A stretch of 64,000 nucleotides of DNA from Microlunatus speluncae (GTDB lineage Bacteria > Actinomycetota > Actinomycetes > Propionibacteriales > Propionibacteriaceae), in contig NZ_VKCZ01000019.1 of the NCBI RefSeq assembly GCF_009299835.1, positions 372,001-436,000 of the forward strand. Reading direction: 5' to 3'. The number at the start of each line of letters is the position of its first letter. The stretch's first letter is position 1. Position numbers and translations under genes: made by a program. The notes beneath the pieces were generated by a model. It was not told the origin of the DNA. It saw only the letters and a program-made list of their open reading frames with translations, and searched no databases. Positions 8,450 through 15,885 of this stretch are shown here, piece after piece.

Positions 8450-8503
8450 CCGAGTTGTCAGAACTGAGTTGTGCCATGACACAACTCAGTTCTGACAACT
8501 CGG
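8450..8503. repeat. 54-base palindromic repeat, copy A1
   Basis: Two 24-base arms (8450-8473 and 8480-8503) are perfect complements around the hexanucleotide loop CCATGA. The arms are identical to those at 14323-14376, which has loop CCCCGA. This copy is between two genes on the same strand, 13 bases after a stop codon. There is no T tract. Confidence 0.95.
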
Positions 8504-8528
8504 GAGGGGTTGTTACGGTGGTGGAGAA

Positions 8529-9239
8529 ATGACCACCCTTTTGCTCATCCGGCATGGCCGGACCTCGGCCAACACGACCGGCATCCTGGCCGGGCGATCC
8601 CCGGGCGTCGAACTGGACGAGGTCGGCCGCCAACAGGCCGCTGCCGTGGGCGAACGGCTCGCCGGGGTTCCGCTGGCGGCGATGATCACCTCCCCGCTGC
8701 GCCGCTGCCGGCAGACCGCTCAGGCGATCCTCGCCGTCCGGGACGGGCAGCAGGCGACGGTCGAGAATGGGCTGACCGAGTGCGGGTACGGGGACTGGAC
8801 CGGGAAGCCGCTGCGGGAGCTGGCGAAGGACAAGCTGTGGTCGACGGTGCAGCAGCAGCCGTCGGCGGTGCGGTTCCCGAACGGTGAGTCGATGACCGAG
8901 ATGGCGGCCCGGGCGGTCGGCACGGTTCGCGACTGGGACGCGCGGCTGACCGCGGAGCGGGGCGATGCGGTGTGGGCGGCGGTGTCGCACGGCGACGTGA
9001 TCAAGGCGATCCTGGCCGACGCGCTCGGCCTGCACCTGGACCAGTTCCAGCGGTTGCTGGTGGATCCGGCATCGGTGTCGATCATCCGCTACACGCCGAC
9101 GAGGCCGTACCTGGTCACCATGAACTCGACCACCACCGACTTCGGGGCGATGCTGAATCCGCCGCCGGCGAAGAAGAAGCGCGCCCGCCGGTCCGCCCCC
9201 GACGCACCCGTCGGCGGCGGTCTCGGGTCCGCCGACTGA
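8529..9239 (+). CDS. histidine phosphatase family protein (MSMEG_4193 type)
   Basis: A 236-residue phosphoglycerate-mutase-like phosphatase. The catalytic RHG motif is TTLLLIRHGRTSANTTG at the N-terminus, followed by SPLRRCRQTAQAI, the acid/base Glu in ENGLTECGYGDWTGKPL and the second catalytic His in WAAVSHGDVIKAIL. This combination matches the actinobacterial MSMEG_4193 phosphatase family, whose substrate is not known. The C-terminal tail is Lys/Arg-rich. It is followed by DUF3090 and SCO1664 genes, its constant partners. TACGGT at 8514-8519 would place transcription start close to the ATG. Confidence 0.9.
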   Translation: MTTLLLIRHGRTSANTTGILAGRSPGVELDEVGRQQAAAVGERLAGVPLAAMITSPLRRCRQTAQAILAVRDGQQATVENGLTECGYGDWTGKPLRELAKDKLWSTVQQQPSAVRFPNGESMTEMAARAVGTVRDWDARLTAERGDAVWAAVSHGDVIKAILADALGLHLDQFQRLLVDPASVSIIRYTPTRPYLVTMNSTTTDFGAMLNPPPAKKKRARRSAPDAPVGGGLGSAD

Positions 9240-9273
9240 ACGCTCTCGAACACACACCACTAGGCTGGAACGC

Positions 9274-9867
9274 ATGGCGATATTGGTACACCGCTACGAC
9301 TCGCCGGACAGGTTCGTCGCCGGTACGGTCGGACAACCGGGGGAGCGGACCTTCTTCCTGCAGGCGCGAGAAGGCAACCGGATCACCAGCGTGGTCTGCG
9401 AGAAGCAACAGGTCTCCGTCCTGGCCGAGCATCTGGACAAGATCCTCAACGAGGTGGTCCGGCGCAGCGAGGGCGACGCTCCCGTGCCGCCGGCCGCGGC
9501 CGGCCCGCAGGACACCCAACCGCTGGACGCGCCGATCACCGAGGAGTTCCGGGTCGGCACGATGACGATCGCCTGGGATCCCAACATCGACCGGATCGTG
9601 ATCGAGATGTTCTCCAACGTCGAGACGACGGAGGAGGAGGCCGAGGCCCCGGAGCCCGAACCGGAGCAGGAGGTCTCGCCCGAGGACGAGGCGGACGAGG
9701 TGTTCGTGGTCCGGATCACCGCCGCGTACGCCCGGGAGTTCGTCGCCCGGTCCCAGGCACTGATCGCCGCCGGTCGGCCGGCGTGCCCGTTCTGTTTGCA
9801 GCCGATCGATCCGGAGGGTCACATCTGTCCCCGGGCCAACGGCTACCGTCGCCCGCTGTTCACCTGA
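9274..9867 (+). CDS. DUF3090 domain protein
   Basis: A 197-residue protein of the actinobacterial DUF3090 family, function unknown. It begins MAILVHRYDSPDRFVAGTVG and QPGERTFFLQAREG; a Glu-rich linker sits near residues 110-140. The C-terminal CPFCLQPIDPEGHICPRANG has three Cys and one His spaced like a small zinc ribbon, which is a family feature. TAGGCT (9261-9266) ends seven bases before the ATG, so it is probably leaderless and separately transcribed. It stands between the phosphatase and SCO1664 genes, a conserved trio. Confidence 0.9.
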   Translation: MAILVHRYDSPDRFVAGTVGQPGERTFFLQAREGNRITSVVCEKQQVSVLAEHLDKILNEVVRRSEGDAPVPPAAAGPQDTQPLDAPITEEFRVGTMTIAWDPNIDRIVIEMFSNVETTEEEAEAPEPEPEQEVSPEDEADEVFVVRITAAYAREFVARSQALIAAGRPACPFCLQPIDPEGHICPRANGYRRPLFT

Positions 9868-9872
9868 CGGCG

Positions 9873-10658
9873 TTGCACCCGGCGCTGGACGCCCGCCTGG
9901 ATTCGGGCGAGCTGGAGATCACCGGACGCCTGCTCCAGGCTTCCAACGTCACGCTGCTGACCACCCTGACCGCGCCCGGCGCGGAGCAGGGGATCGAGTG
10001 TGTCTACAAGCCGATCAAGGGGGAGCGGCCGCTCTGGGACTTCCCGGACGGCACGCTGGCGCTGCGTGAGGTCGCGGCCTACGAGGTGTCCCGGGCGGGT
10101 GGGTTCGACCTGGTCCCGGTCACCGTGCTGGTCGACGGCCCGGTCGGCCCCGGCTCGCTGCAGGCCTGGGTCGATGTCGACGAGGACGAGGACGCGTTGA
10201 TCGATCTGGTGCCGCTCGAGTCGCTGCCGCGGGACGGCTGGTTCACCTGCGTCGAGGGGTACGGGATGGACGAGACCCCGGTCGCGGTGATCCATGCCGA
10301 TCATGATCAACTCCGGCTGATGGCCGTCCTCGACGTCCTGCTCAACAACGCCGATCGGAAGGGTGGCCACATCCTGGCCAGTCGGGGCGGGGTGTTCGGG
10401 GTCGATCACGGCATCTGCTTCCACACCGAGCCGAAGCTGCGCACCCTGCTCTGGGGCTGGGCCGGTGCCGAGCTGCGGCCGGCCGAGCTGGCCTGCGTCG
10501 AACGCGCCGCCGCCGAGGCCCCGCCGGTCCTGCGCAAGCTCCTCGCCGAGGACGAGGTCGAGGCCTTCCTCGACCGCGCCGCTCGGCTCATCCGCAACCG
10601 CCGCTTCCCGCACCCCCGCTCCGACGACCACCGCACCGTCCCCTGGCCCCCCTTCTGA
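9873..10658 (+). CDS. SCO1664 family protein (kinase-like fold)
   Basis: About 261 residues, matching the SCO1664 family found next to DUF3090 in actinobacteria and related to the phosphatidylinositol 3/4-kinase fold. ECVYKPIKGERPLWDFPDG carries the Lys expected in a nucleotide-binding loop, and VLDVLLNNADRKGGHI with FGVDHGICFH looks like the catalytic N/D and metal-binding Asp of that fold. The start is uncertain: no ATG exists near the expected N-terminus. TTG at 9873, five bases after the DUF3090 stop, gives the usual length, while a GTG at 9783 inside DUF3090 would add 30 residues. The biological role is unknown. Confidence 0.82.
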   Translation: MHPALDARLDSGELEITGRLLQASNVTLLTTLTAPGAEQGIECVYKPIKGERPLWDFPDGTLALREVAAYEVSRAGGFDLVPVTVLVDGPVGPGSLQAWVDVDEDEDALIDLVPLESLPRDGWFTCVEGYGMDETPVAVIHADHDQLRLMAVLDVLLNNADRKGGHILASRGGVFGVDHGICFHTEPKLRTLLWGWAGAELRPAELACVERAAAEAPPVLRKLLAEDEVEAFLDRAARLIRNRRFPHPRSDDHRTVPWPPF

Positions 10659-10704
10659 CCCGGCCCGACCTCGAGGGGGTCAGGCCCAGGAACTGGGCTT
10701 GGGT

Positions 10705-10781
10705 CGTTTCTCTACCTGTGGCGAGAAATGCGGCCGGATCGGCCCGAGCAACGCACATTTCTCGCCACAGGTAGAGAAACG
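10705..10781. repeat. 26-bp perfect inverted repeat (family B)
   Basis: The arms at 10705-10730 and 10756-10781 are perfect complements of 26 bases around a 25-base GC-rich loop. It lies between the convergent SCO1664 and efeB genes, where a bidirectional terminator would be expected, although no T tract follows either arm. The arm contains CACAGGTAGAGAAACG, a 16-base word that recurs at 36160-36176. Confidence 0.92.
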
Positions 10782-10803
10782 AACGGTCCAGCGGGCACGG
10801 CGG

Positions 10804-12186
10804 TCAGGTGAAGAGGGATTCGCCGAGGTAGGAGGACTCGGCCGCGGCGCCGGGCGGCACGGCGAACAGGGCCGAGCCGGTGTGCTGGAGGTATTCCATC
10901 AGGCCGTCCTGAGCGGAGAGCCGGGTCTGCATCGGGATGTAGTGGCTGCGCGGGTCGCGGACGAAGGCGATGAAGAACAGCCCGGCGTCGAGCCGGCCCA
11001 GGCCGGTGGTGCCGTCGACGAAGTTGAAGCCGCGGCGCAGCATCCGTACCCCGTCGTTCTGATCGGGATGGGCCAGCCGGACGTGGGCGTCGGTGCCGAT
11101 CAGGGGCACGCCGCCGCGACCGGACAGGCCGAAGTCGGGCTGGCTGAACTCCGTGCCACCGGACAGCGGCGCCCCGGCGTCCTTGGTCCGGCCGATCAGA
11201 TTCTCCTGCTCCCGCAGGGAAGTACGGTCCCAGGGTTCGATCGCCATGCTGATCCGGCGGGTGATCAGATACGTCCCGCCGGCCAGCCAGCCGGCCGCCC
11301 GGTCGGCGCCCGGCGGCACCCAGACATGATCATCGAGCAGCGCCGGATCCTCGGCCTTGAGGTTCGCGGTGCCGTCCTTGAAGCCGAACAGGTTGCGCGG
11401 TGTCGCCTGCCCGGTCGAGGTCGACGAGGTCCGGCCGAAGCCCAGCTCGGACCAGCGGATCGCCGCGGTGCCGAACGCGATCCGGGCCAGGTTGCGGATC
11501 GCGTGCACGGCGACCTGCGGATCGTCGGCGCAGGCCTGGACGCAGAGATCACCGTCGCTCCGGGCGGGGTCGAGCTTGTCGGCCGGGAAGTGCGGCAGCC
11601 GGCGCAGCGCGGCCGGTTGCCGGTCGGCCAGCCCGAACCGGTCCCGGCGATGATCATCACGGAACAGGGTCGGCCCGAAGCCGAAGGTCAGGGTCAGTCC
11701 GGACGGCGGCAGCCCGACCGCCTCGCCGGTGTCGTCCGGCGGCGCGTCGTACGGGCCCGAGGTGGGGCCGAATTCCCCGGCGCCGAGGCCCTGGGTCAGC
11801 CGGGCCGCGGCGGCGGTCCACTTCCGCAGCAGGTCGATCAGCGCGGCCCGGTCCTCGGTCGTGACGTCGAACGCGGCGAAGTGCAGTCGATCTTGGACCG
11901 GTGTCGCGATGCCGGCCTGATGCGTGCCGTGGAAGGGATAACGGCGTTCGGCCGGCGGGGCGGCGCCCACCCCCGCGGCCGACGGACCGGCGAGCCAGCG
12001 GTCGCCGGCGACCCCGGCCGCGATGCCGGCGCCGAGCACCGCCGCCCCGGCCCCGGCCGCCCCGAACAACCCGCGCCGGGACAGCCCGGTCCGCCCCGAC
12101 CCTGCCGATGCCCGGTCGGCATCCGACTCGGACCCGGCCGGCTCCCGAGGGGAGTCGGCCTCCGGCGGCTGGTCCGCTCCGGCCAT
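10804..12186 (-). CDS. efeB: deferrochelatase/Dyp-type peroxidase EfeB
   Basis: A 460-residue Dyp-type heme peroxidase of the EfeB class, exported folded through the Tat pathway. The N-terminus is an acidic, Pro-rich extension followed by a twin-arginine signal, GLSRRGLFGAAGAGAAVLG. The GxxDG peroxidase motif appears as LFGFKDGTANL, and the distal Arg and C-terminal GLFFIAFVRDP match EfeB. EfeB is thought to act with EfeO and EfeU in acquiring iron, including from heme. It starts two bases after the efeO stop, so the three genes form one operon. The signal peptide begins about 30 residues in, which is common in actinobacteria. Confidence 0.93.
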   Translation of the reverse strand: MAGADQPPEADSPREPAGSESDADRASAGSGRTGLSRRGLFGAAGAGAAVLGAGIAAGVAGDRWLAGPSAAGVGAAPPAERRYPFHGTHQAGIATPVQDRLHFAAFDVTTEDRAALIDLLRKWTAAAARLTQGLGAGEFGPTSGPYDAPPDDTGEAVGLPPSGLTLTFGFGPTLFRDDHRRDRFGLADRQPAALRRLPHFPADKLDPARSDGDLCVQACADDPQVAVHAIRNLARIAFGTAAIRWSELGFGRTSSTSTGQATPRNLFGFKDGTANLKAEDPALLDDHVWVPPGADRAAGWLAGGTYLITRRISMAIEPWDRTSLREQENLIGRTKDAGAPLSGGTEFSQPDFGLSGRGGVPLIGTDAHVRLAHPDQNDGVRMLRRGFNFVDGTTGLGRLDAGLFFIAFVRDPRSHYIPMQTRLSAQDGLMEYLQHTGSALFAVPPGAAAESSYLGESLFT

Positions 12187-12188
12187 GA

Positions 12189-13367
12189 TCAGACGACCGC
12201 GGCGGTCATCTTGGACAACGGCTCGGACAGGGCGTTGACCGCGTCGGACAGCTGCTTGATCTGATCAGTGGTCAGCTCGTCGTAGAGCACGAATCCCTCG
12301 CCGTCGCGGTGTTGATCAAGCAGCTTCTGCAGCTCGGTGAACCGCTGTCCGATCTGCTGCTCCAGCTCCGGATTCCGCTTCTGCAGCAGGGGTTTCAGCC
12401 CCTCGTAGCCGATCCTGGCGCCGTCGACGTTGGCCTGGAAATCCCACAGGTCGGTGCGCGACCAGTACTCCTCCTCACCGGTCACCTTCCCGGTCGCGAC
12501 CTCGTCCAACAGTCCCTTGGCGCCGTTGCCGATCTGGTCGGCGGTGAAGGTCAGATCCCGGGTCCGGTCGTACAGTTCCTGCGTATTGGCGACAAGATCA
12601 TCGGCGTACTTCTTCCGGCCGGCGGCGTCGAGCGCCTGGTAACCCTTGGCCCGGGCCGGCCACAGATCCTTCTCGATCCGGTGCCAGCCGGTCCATTCGT
12701 CGCCCTCGGCCAGGTCGGCCTCGCGCAGGTCCATCTTCGGATCAAGATCACCGAACGACTCGGCGACGGTCTCGATCCGTTCCCAGTGCTCCCGGGCCTC
12801 GGGATAGAGCGCCCGCGCCTCCTCGTCGGAGCCGCCGGTGTACAGGTCGGCGAACTTCTGCGTCGCTGCGAGCAACTGCTCGGTCTGATCCTTGACGTAG
12901 GCCCGGTAGAGCTGGTTGGCCTGCTCGACCAGTGCCGCCTCGTCACCGGACGGCGAAAGGTCGGCGCCGGAGTCGGTCACGGTGAACGCTGCCCGGATCC
13001 CGTCGCCGACCATGCCCGGCTTGCAGGCGGTGAAGTAACCGCCGGGTGGCGCGGTCAGCACCAGGTCGCGGGACAGCCCGGGCCCGATGTTCTCCACCTC
13101 GCCGATGATCCGCAGCCCATCGGCGCCGAGCAGATAGAACTCGGTCACCTGGCTGCCGCCGTTGGTCACGGTGAAGGTGAGATTGCCCGACGGTGCCTCG
13201 GCGGCCGAGACGGCGCACGCGGAGTCGCTGGCCTGGACGGTCAGCGCCTTCGGGTCGCCGGACGGGCCGGCCGCGCCGGGAGTCGCGTTGTCGGTGCAGC
13301 CGGTGAGCGCGAGCAGCAGCGCGGCCGGCACCAGGGCGGCGGGCAGGGCCCGGGTGGTGCGGATCAT
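12189..13367 (-). CDS. efeO: iron uptake lipoprotein EfeO (cupredoxin-M75)
   Basis: The 392-residue substrate-binding component of the EfeUOB system. A lipoprotein signal ends in ALTGC (Cys at residue 24). An N-terminal cupredoxin-like domain follows, about residues 40-130, and then an M75 domain with the hallmark EHWERIETVAESFGDLDPKM and WTGWHRIEKDLW. M75/EfeO proteins bind ferrous or ferric iron at a HxxE site and pass it to EfeU. The ATG at 13367 overlaps the efeU stop by four bases (ATGA), which fixes the start. Confidence 0.94.
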   Translation of the reverse strand: MIRTTRALPAALVPAALLLALTGCTDNATPGAAGPSGDPKALTVQASDSACAVSAAEAPSGNLTFTVTNGGSQVTEFYLLGADGLRIIGEVENIGPGLSRDLVLTAPPGGYFTACKPGMVGDGIRAAFTVTDSGADLSPSGDEAALVEQANQLYRAYVKDQTEQLLAATQKFADLYTGGSDEEARALYPEAREHWERIETVAESFGDLDPKMDLREADLAEGDEWTGWHRIEKDLWPARAKGYQALDAAGRKKYADDLVANTQELYDRTRDLTFTADQIGNGAKGLLDEVATGKVTGEEEYWSRTDLWDFQANVDGARIGYEGLKPLLQKRNPELEQQIGQRFTELQKLLDQHRDGEGFVLYDELTTDQIKQLSDAVNALSEPLSKMTAAVV

Positions 13368-14230
13368 GACGTTCCTTCGGTACGGGCCGCGACGCCGACG
13401 ATCGTCCGCTGCCGGCTGCGGCGTTGAATCAGGGTGAGGAAGATGATCAAGGTCGGGACGGCGTAGCCGAGCCAGGCGACCAGCTCCAGCCAGGTGGTCG
13501 CGGGGGAGAAGTTGAACACGCCCTTGAGCAGGGTGCCGTACCAGGAGGTCGGCGGGATCGCCGCGGAGACGTCGAACGCGAGATCGTTCAAGCCGGGCAG
13601 GAATCTGGCCTCCTGCAGGTCGTGCACGCCATAGGACAGCACGCCGGCGGCGACGATGATCAGGAAGGCGCCGGTCCAGGTGAAGAACCGGGTCAGATTG
13701 ATCTTGATCGCGCCGCGATAGAACAGATAGCCGAGCAGCACCGCGACCAGGATCCCGAGCAGCGCACCGGTCAGCGGCACGACAGTGCTCGACCCGGCCC
13801 GCAGCGCCGTCTGGGTCGCGGCCCAGAGGAACAATGCGGTCTCCAAACCCTCCCGGCCGACGGCCAGCAGCGCGACAACGACCAGCGACCACGGCCGCGC
13901 CTCCACCGCGGAGTCGATCTTGGTCCGCAGTTGACCGGACAGGCCCTTCGCCGCCCTGGCCATCCAGAAGATCATCCAGGTGACGAAGCCGACCGCGATG
14001 ATCGACAACGACCCGCCGATCAGCTCCTGCGCCTCGAAGGTCAGCCCCTTCGGGCCGAAGGTCAGCAGCGCCCCGAACAGCAGCGACACCACGATCGCCA
14101 GGCCCACCCCGAGCCGGATCCGCGGCAGCAGCTGCCGTCGGTCGGACTTGACCAGATAGGCGACCAGGATGCTGACCACCAGCGCGGCCTCGAGGCCCTC
14201 GCGCAGGCCGATCAGGAAGTTCGCGACCAT
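13364..14230 (-). CDS. efeU: iron permease EfeU (FTR1 family)
   Basis: A 288-residue permease with seven predicted membrane segments. Both REGLE motifs that coordinate iron in the FTR1/EfeU family are present: LIGLREGLEAALVVSIL near the N-terminus and AVGREGLETALFLWA in the fourth helix. The start ATG is preceded by GGAGGGG at an ideal distance. It is the first gene of efeUOB. The promoter region holds a DtxR/IdeR-type iron box at 14278-14296, so the operon is probably repressed when iron is plentiful. Confidence 0.95.
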   Translation of the reverse strand: MVANFLIGLREGLEAALVVSILVAYLVKSDRRQLLPRIRLGVGLAIVVSLLFGALLTFGPKGLTFEAQELIGGSLSIIAVGFVTWMIFWMARAAKGLSGQLRTKIDSAVEARPWSLVVVALLAVGREGLETALFLWAATQTALRAGSSTVVPLTGALLGILVAVLLGYLFYRGAIKINLTRFFTWTGAFLIIVAAGVLSYGVHDLQEARFLPGLNDLAFDVSAAIPPTSWYGTLLKGVFNFSPATTWLELVAWLGYAVPTLIIFLTLIQRRSRQRTIVGVAARTEGTS

Positions 14231-14277
14231 CGTGTCCCCTCCAACTGCCCCGACGCTCGACCTGACACCGGCGTGAA

Positions 14278-14296
14278 TGAGGCTTGCCTAAGCTAA
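14278..14296 (-). promoter_or_regulatory. DtxR/IdeR-type iron box upstream of efeUOB
   Basis: On the minus strand the 19 bases read TTAGCTTAGGCAAGCCTCA, matching the DtxR/IdeR consensus TTAGGTTAGGCTAACCTAA at 15 of 19 positions. It lies 48 bases upstream of the efeU start codon, a normal operator position. Binding is inferred. Confidence 0.75.
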
Positions 14297-14322
14297 CGCC
14301 GCAGTCCCACCCTGGCAAGCCT

Positions 14323-14376
14323 CCGAGTTGTCAGAACTGAGTTGTGCCCCGACACAACTCAGTTCTGACAACTCGG
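14323..14376. repeat. 54-base palindromic repeat, copy A2
   Basis: Both 24-base arms (14323-14346 and 14353-14376) are identical to those of copy A1 at 8450; only the loop differs (CCCCGA). Here the element lies between the divergent efeU and mshC genes, so it cannot be a simple transcription terminator for either. The complement of the centre, GTGTCGGGGCACAA, also occurs in repeat C1 (35522-35535). Confidence 0.95.
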
Positions 14377-14432
14377 CGTACCGCGGCTTGGACCGGGCGA
14401 GGGGCGCGAGCGGCGCTGGTTAGGGTTGGTCC

Positions 14433-15689
14433 ATGCAGGCATGGCGCGTACCGGACATGTCCCGCCTGGCGGGATCGGGGGGCACGGTTTCGGTGCACGA
14501 CACGGCCGGCGGTGCCGTCGTTGCGGTCGGCCCGCCCAGCGGGACGGCGCGGATGTACGTCTGCGGCATCACGCCCTACGACGCGACGCACATCGGCCAC
14601 GCCAACACCTATGTGGCGTTCGACCTGCTCAATCGCGCCTGGCGGGACGCCGGGCTTGCCGTCGACTACGTGCAGAACGTGACCGACGTCGACGACCCGC
14701 TGCTGGAGCGGGCGACGGAGACCGGGGTCGACTGGCGCGACCTGGCCAAGGACCAGATCGAGCTGTTCCGGGCCGACATGGCCACGCTGAACGTGCTGCC
14801 GCCCGACCACCTGGTCGGTGCGGTCGAGTCGATGGACCTGGTGACCGCGCTGATCGAGCGGCTGCGCGGAGTCGACGGCGCGATCTATCCGGTCGATGAC
14901 CATGATCATCCCGACCTCTATTTCGCCCGCGCCGCCGACGGCCGGTTCGGCACCCTGTCCAAGCTCGGCGCCGAGGCGGTGGAGATTTTCGCCGACCGCG
15001 GTGGTGATCCGGATCGGGCCGGCAAGAAGGATCCGCTGGACTGTCTGGTCTGGCGGCTGGAACGAGACGGCGAGCCGAGCTGGCCGTCGCCGTTCGGCCC
15101 GGGCCGGCCGGGCTGGCACATCGAGTGCACCGCGATCGCGCTGGAGCTGCTCGGCCCCGAGTTCGACGTGCAGGGCGGCGGCAGCGATCTGATCTTCCCG
15201 CACCACGAGATGTGCGCGGCCGAGGGCCGGGTGGCGACCGGGCGCGAGTTCGCCCAGGCATACGTGCACAGCGGCATGGTCGCCCTGGACGGGGAGAAGA
15301 TGTCGAAGTCCAAGGGCAACCTCGAACTGGTCTCCCGGCTCCGGGCCCAGGGCGCCGATCCGATGGCGATCAGGCTGGCCCTACTCTTCCAGCACTATCG
15401 CGACGACTGGTCCTGGACCCCCGACCTGCTCACCGACGCCGAGGCGCGACTCGACCGCTGGCGCGAGGCCGTCCGGCGCGACGCGGGCGTCGGCTCGGCC
15501 GAGACGCTGGCCGAGGTCCGCGCGGCCCTCCGGAATGATCTTGACGCCCCGGCCGCGCTGGCCGCGATCGACGCCTGGGCCGGCGCCACCCTGACCATCG
15601 ACAGCGACGACACCGAGGCCCCGACCCTGATCGCGGCCGCCGCGGACGCCCTGCTCGGCGTCCGGCTCCAGGACGACGACCGGTCCTGA
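14433..15689 (+). CDS. mshC: L-cysteine:1D-myo-inosityl 2-amino-2-deoxy-alpha-D-glucopyranoside ligase MshC
   Basis: MshC joins cysteine to glucosaminyl-inositol using ATP, the third enzymatic step (msh gene C) of mycothiol synthesis. The 418-residue protein is a class I synthetase fold related to CysS. It has MYVCGITPYDATHIGHANTY with the zinc-binding Cys and HIGH motif, WHIECTAIA, PHHEMCAAEGRVATG and the KMSKS loop EKMSKSKGN. It differs from CysS by the N-terminal MQAWRVPDM... segment and the TxPYD form of the HIGH region. TAGGGT (14421-14426) ends six bases before the ATG without Shine-Dalgarno, so a leaderless mRNA is likely. It identifies the host as a mycothiol producer. Confidence 0.95.
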   Translation: MQAWRVPDMSRLAGSGGTVSVHDTAGGAVVAVGPPSGTARMYVCGITPYDATHIGHANTYVAFDLLNRAWRDAGLAVDYVQNVTDVDDPLLERATETGVDWRDLAKDQIELFRADMATLNVLPPDHLVGAVESMDLVTALIERLRGVDGAIYPVDDHDHPDLYFARAADGRFGTLSKLGAEAVEIFADRGGDPDRAGKKDPLDCLVWRLERDGEPSWPSPFGPGRPGWHIECTAIALELLGPEFDVQGGGSDLIFPHHEMCAAEGRVATGREFAQAYVHSGMVALDGEKMSKSKGNLELVSRLRAQGADPMAIRLALLFQHYRDDWSWTPDLLTDAEARLDRWREAVRRDAGVGSAETLAEVRAALRNDLDAPAALAAIDAWAGATLTIDSDDTEAPTLIAAAADALLGVRLQDDDRS

Positions 15690-15885
15690 TCCCGCCGGCG
15701 CCCACCGGCCGAGCAGGCGTGGAATCCAAGATCACCACTGAGTCTTGACGCGGCCGGTCGGCGCCGCGACACTCAAGCCAATCGAATCTGCGTGGTTCGC
15801 GTGCTCCCGGTGCGCTCCCGACGACTCGGGCTGTCGTTCTCACCGCTGAGAGCAAGGTGCTTCCTGACCTCGAAAGGTCCCTCAG

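Noticed and set aside
10659..10803. Classical rho-independent terminators at the palindromic repeats
   Set aside because: Stems are strong but no T tract follows in either direction, and sister elements lie between divergent genes; termination is possible for some copies but not shown.
12189..14318. Extended efeO frame covering efeU
   Set aside because: EfeO begins at 13367 with its lipoprotein signal; the upstream part is a shadow of efeU.
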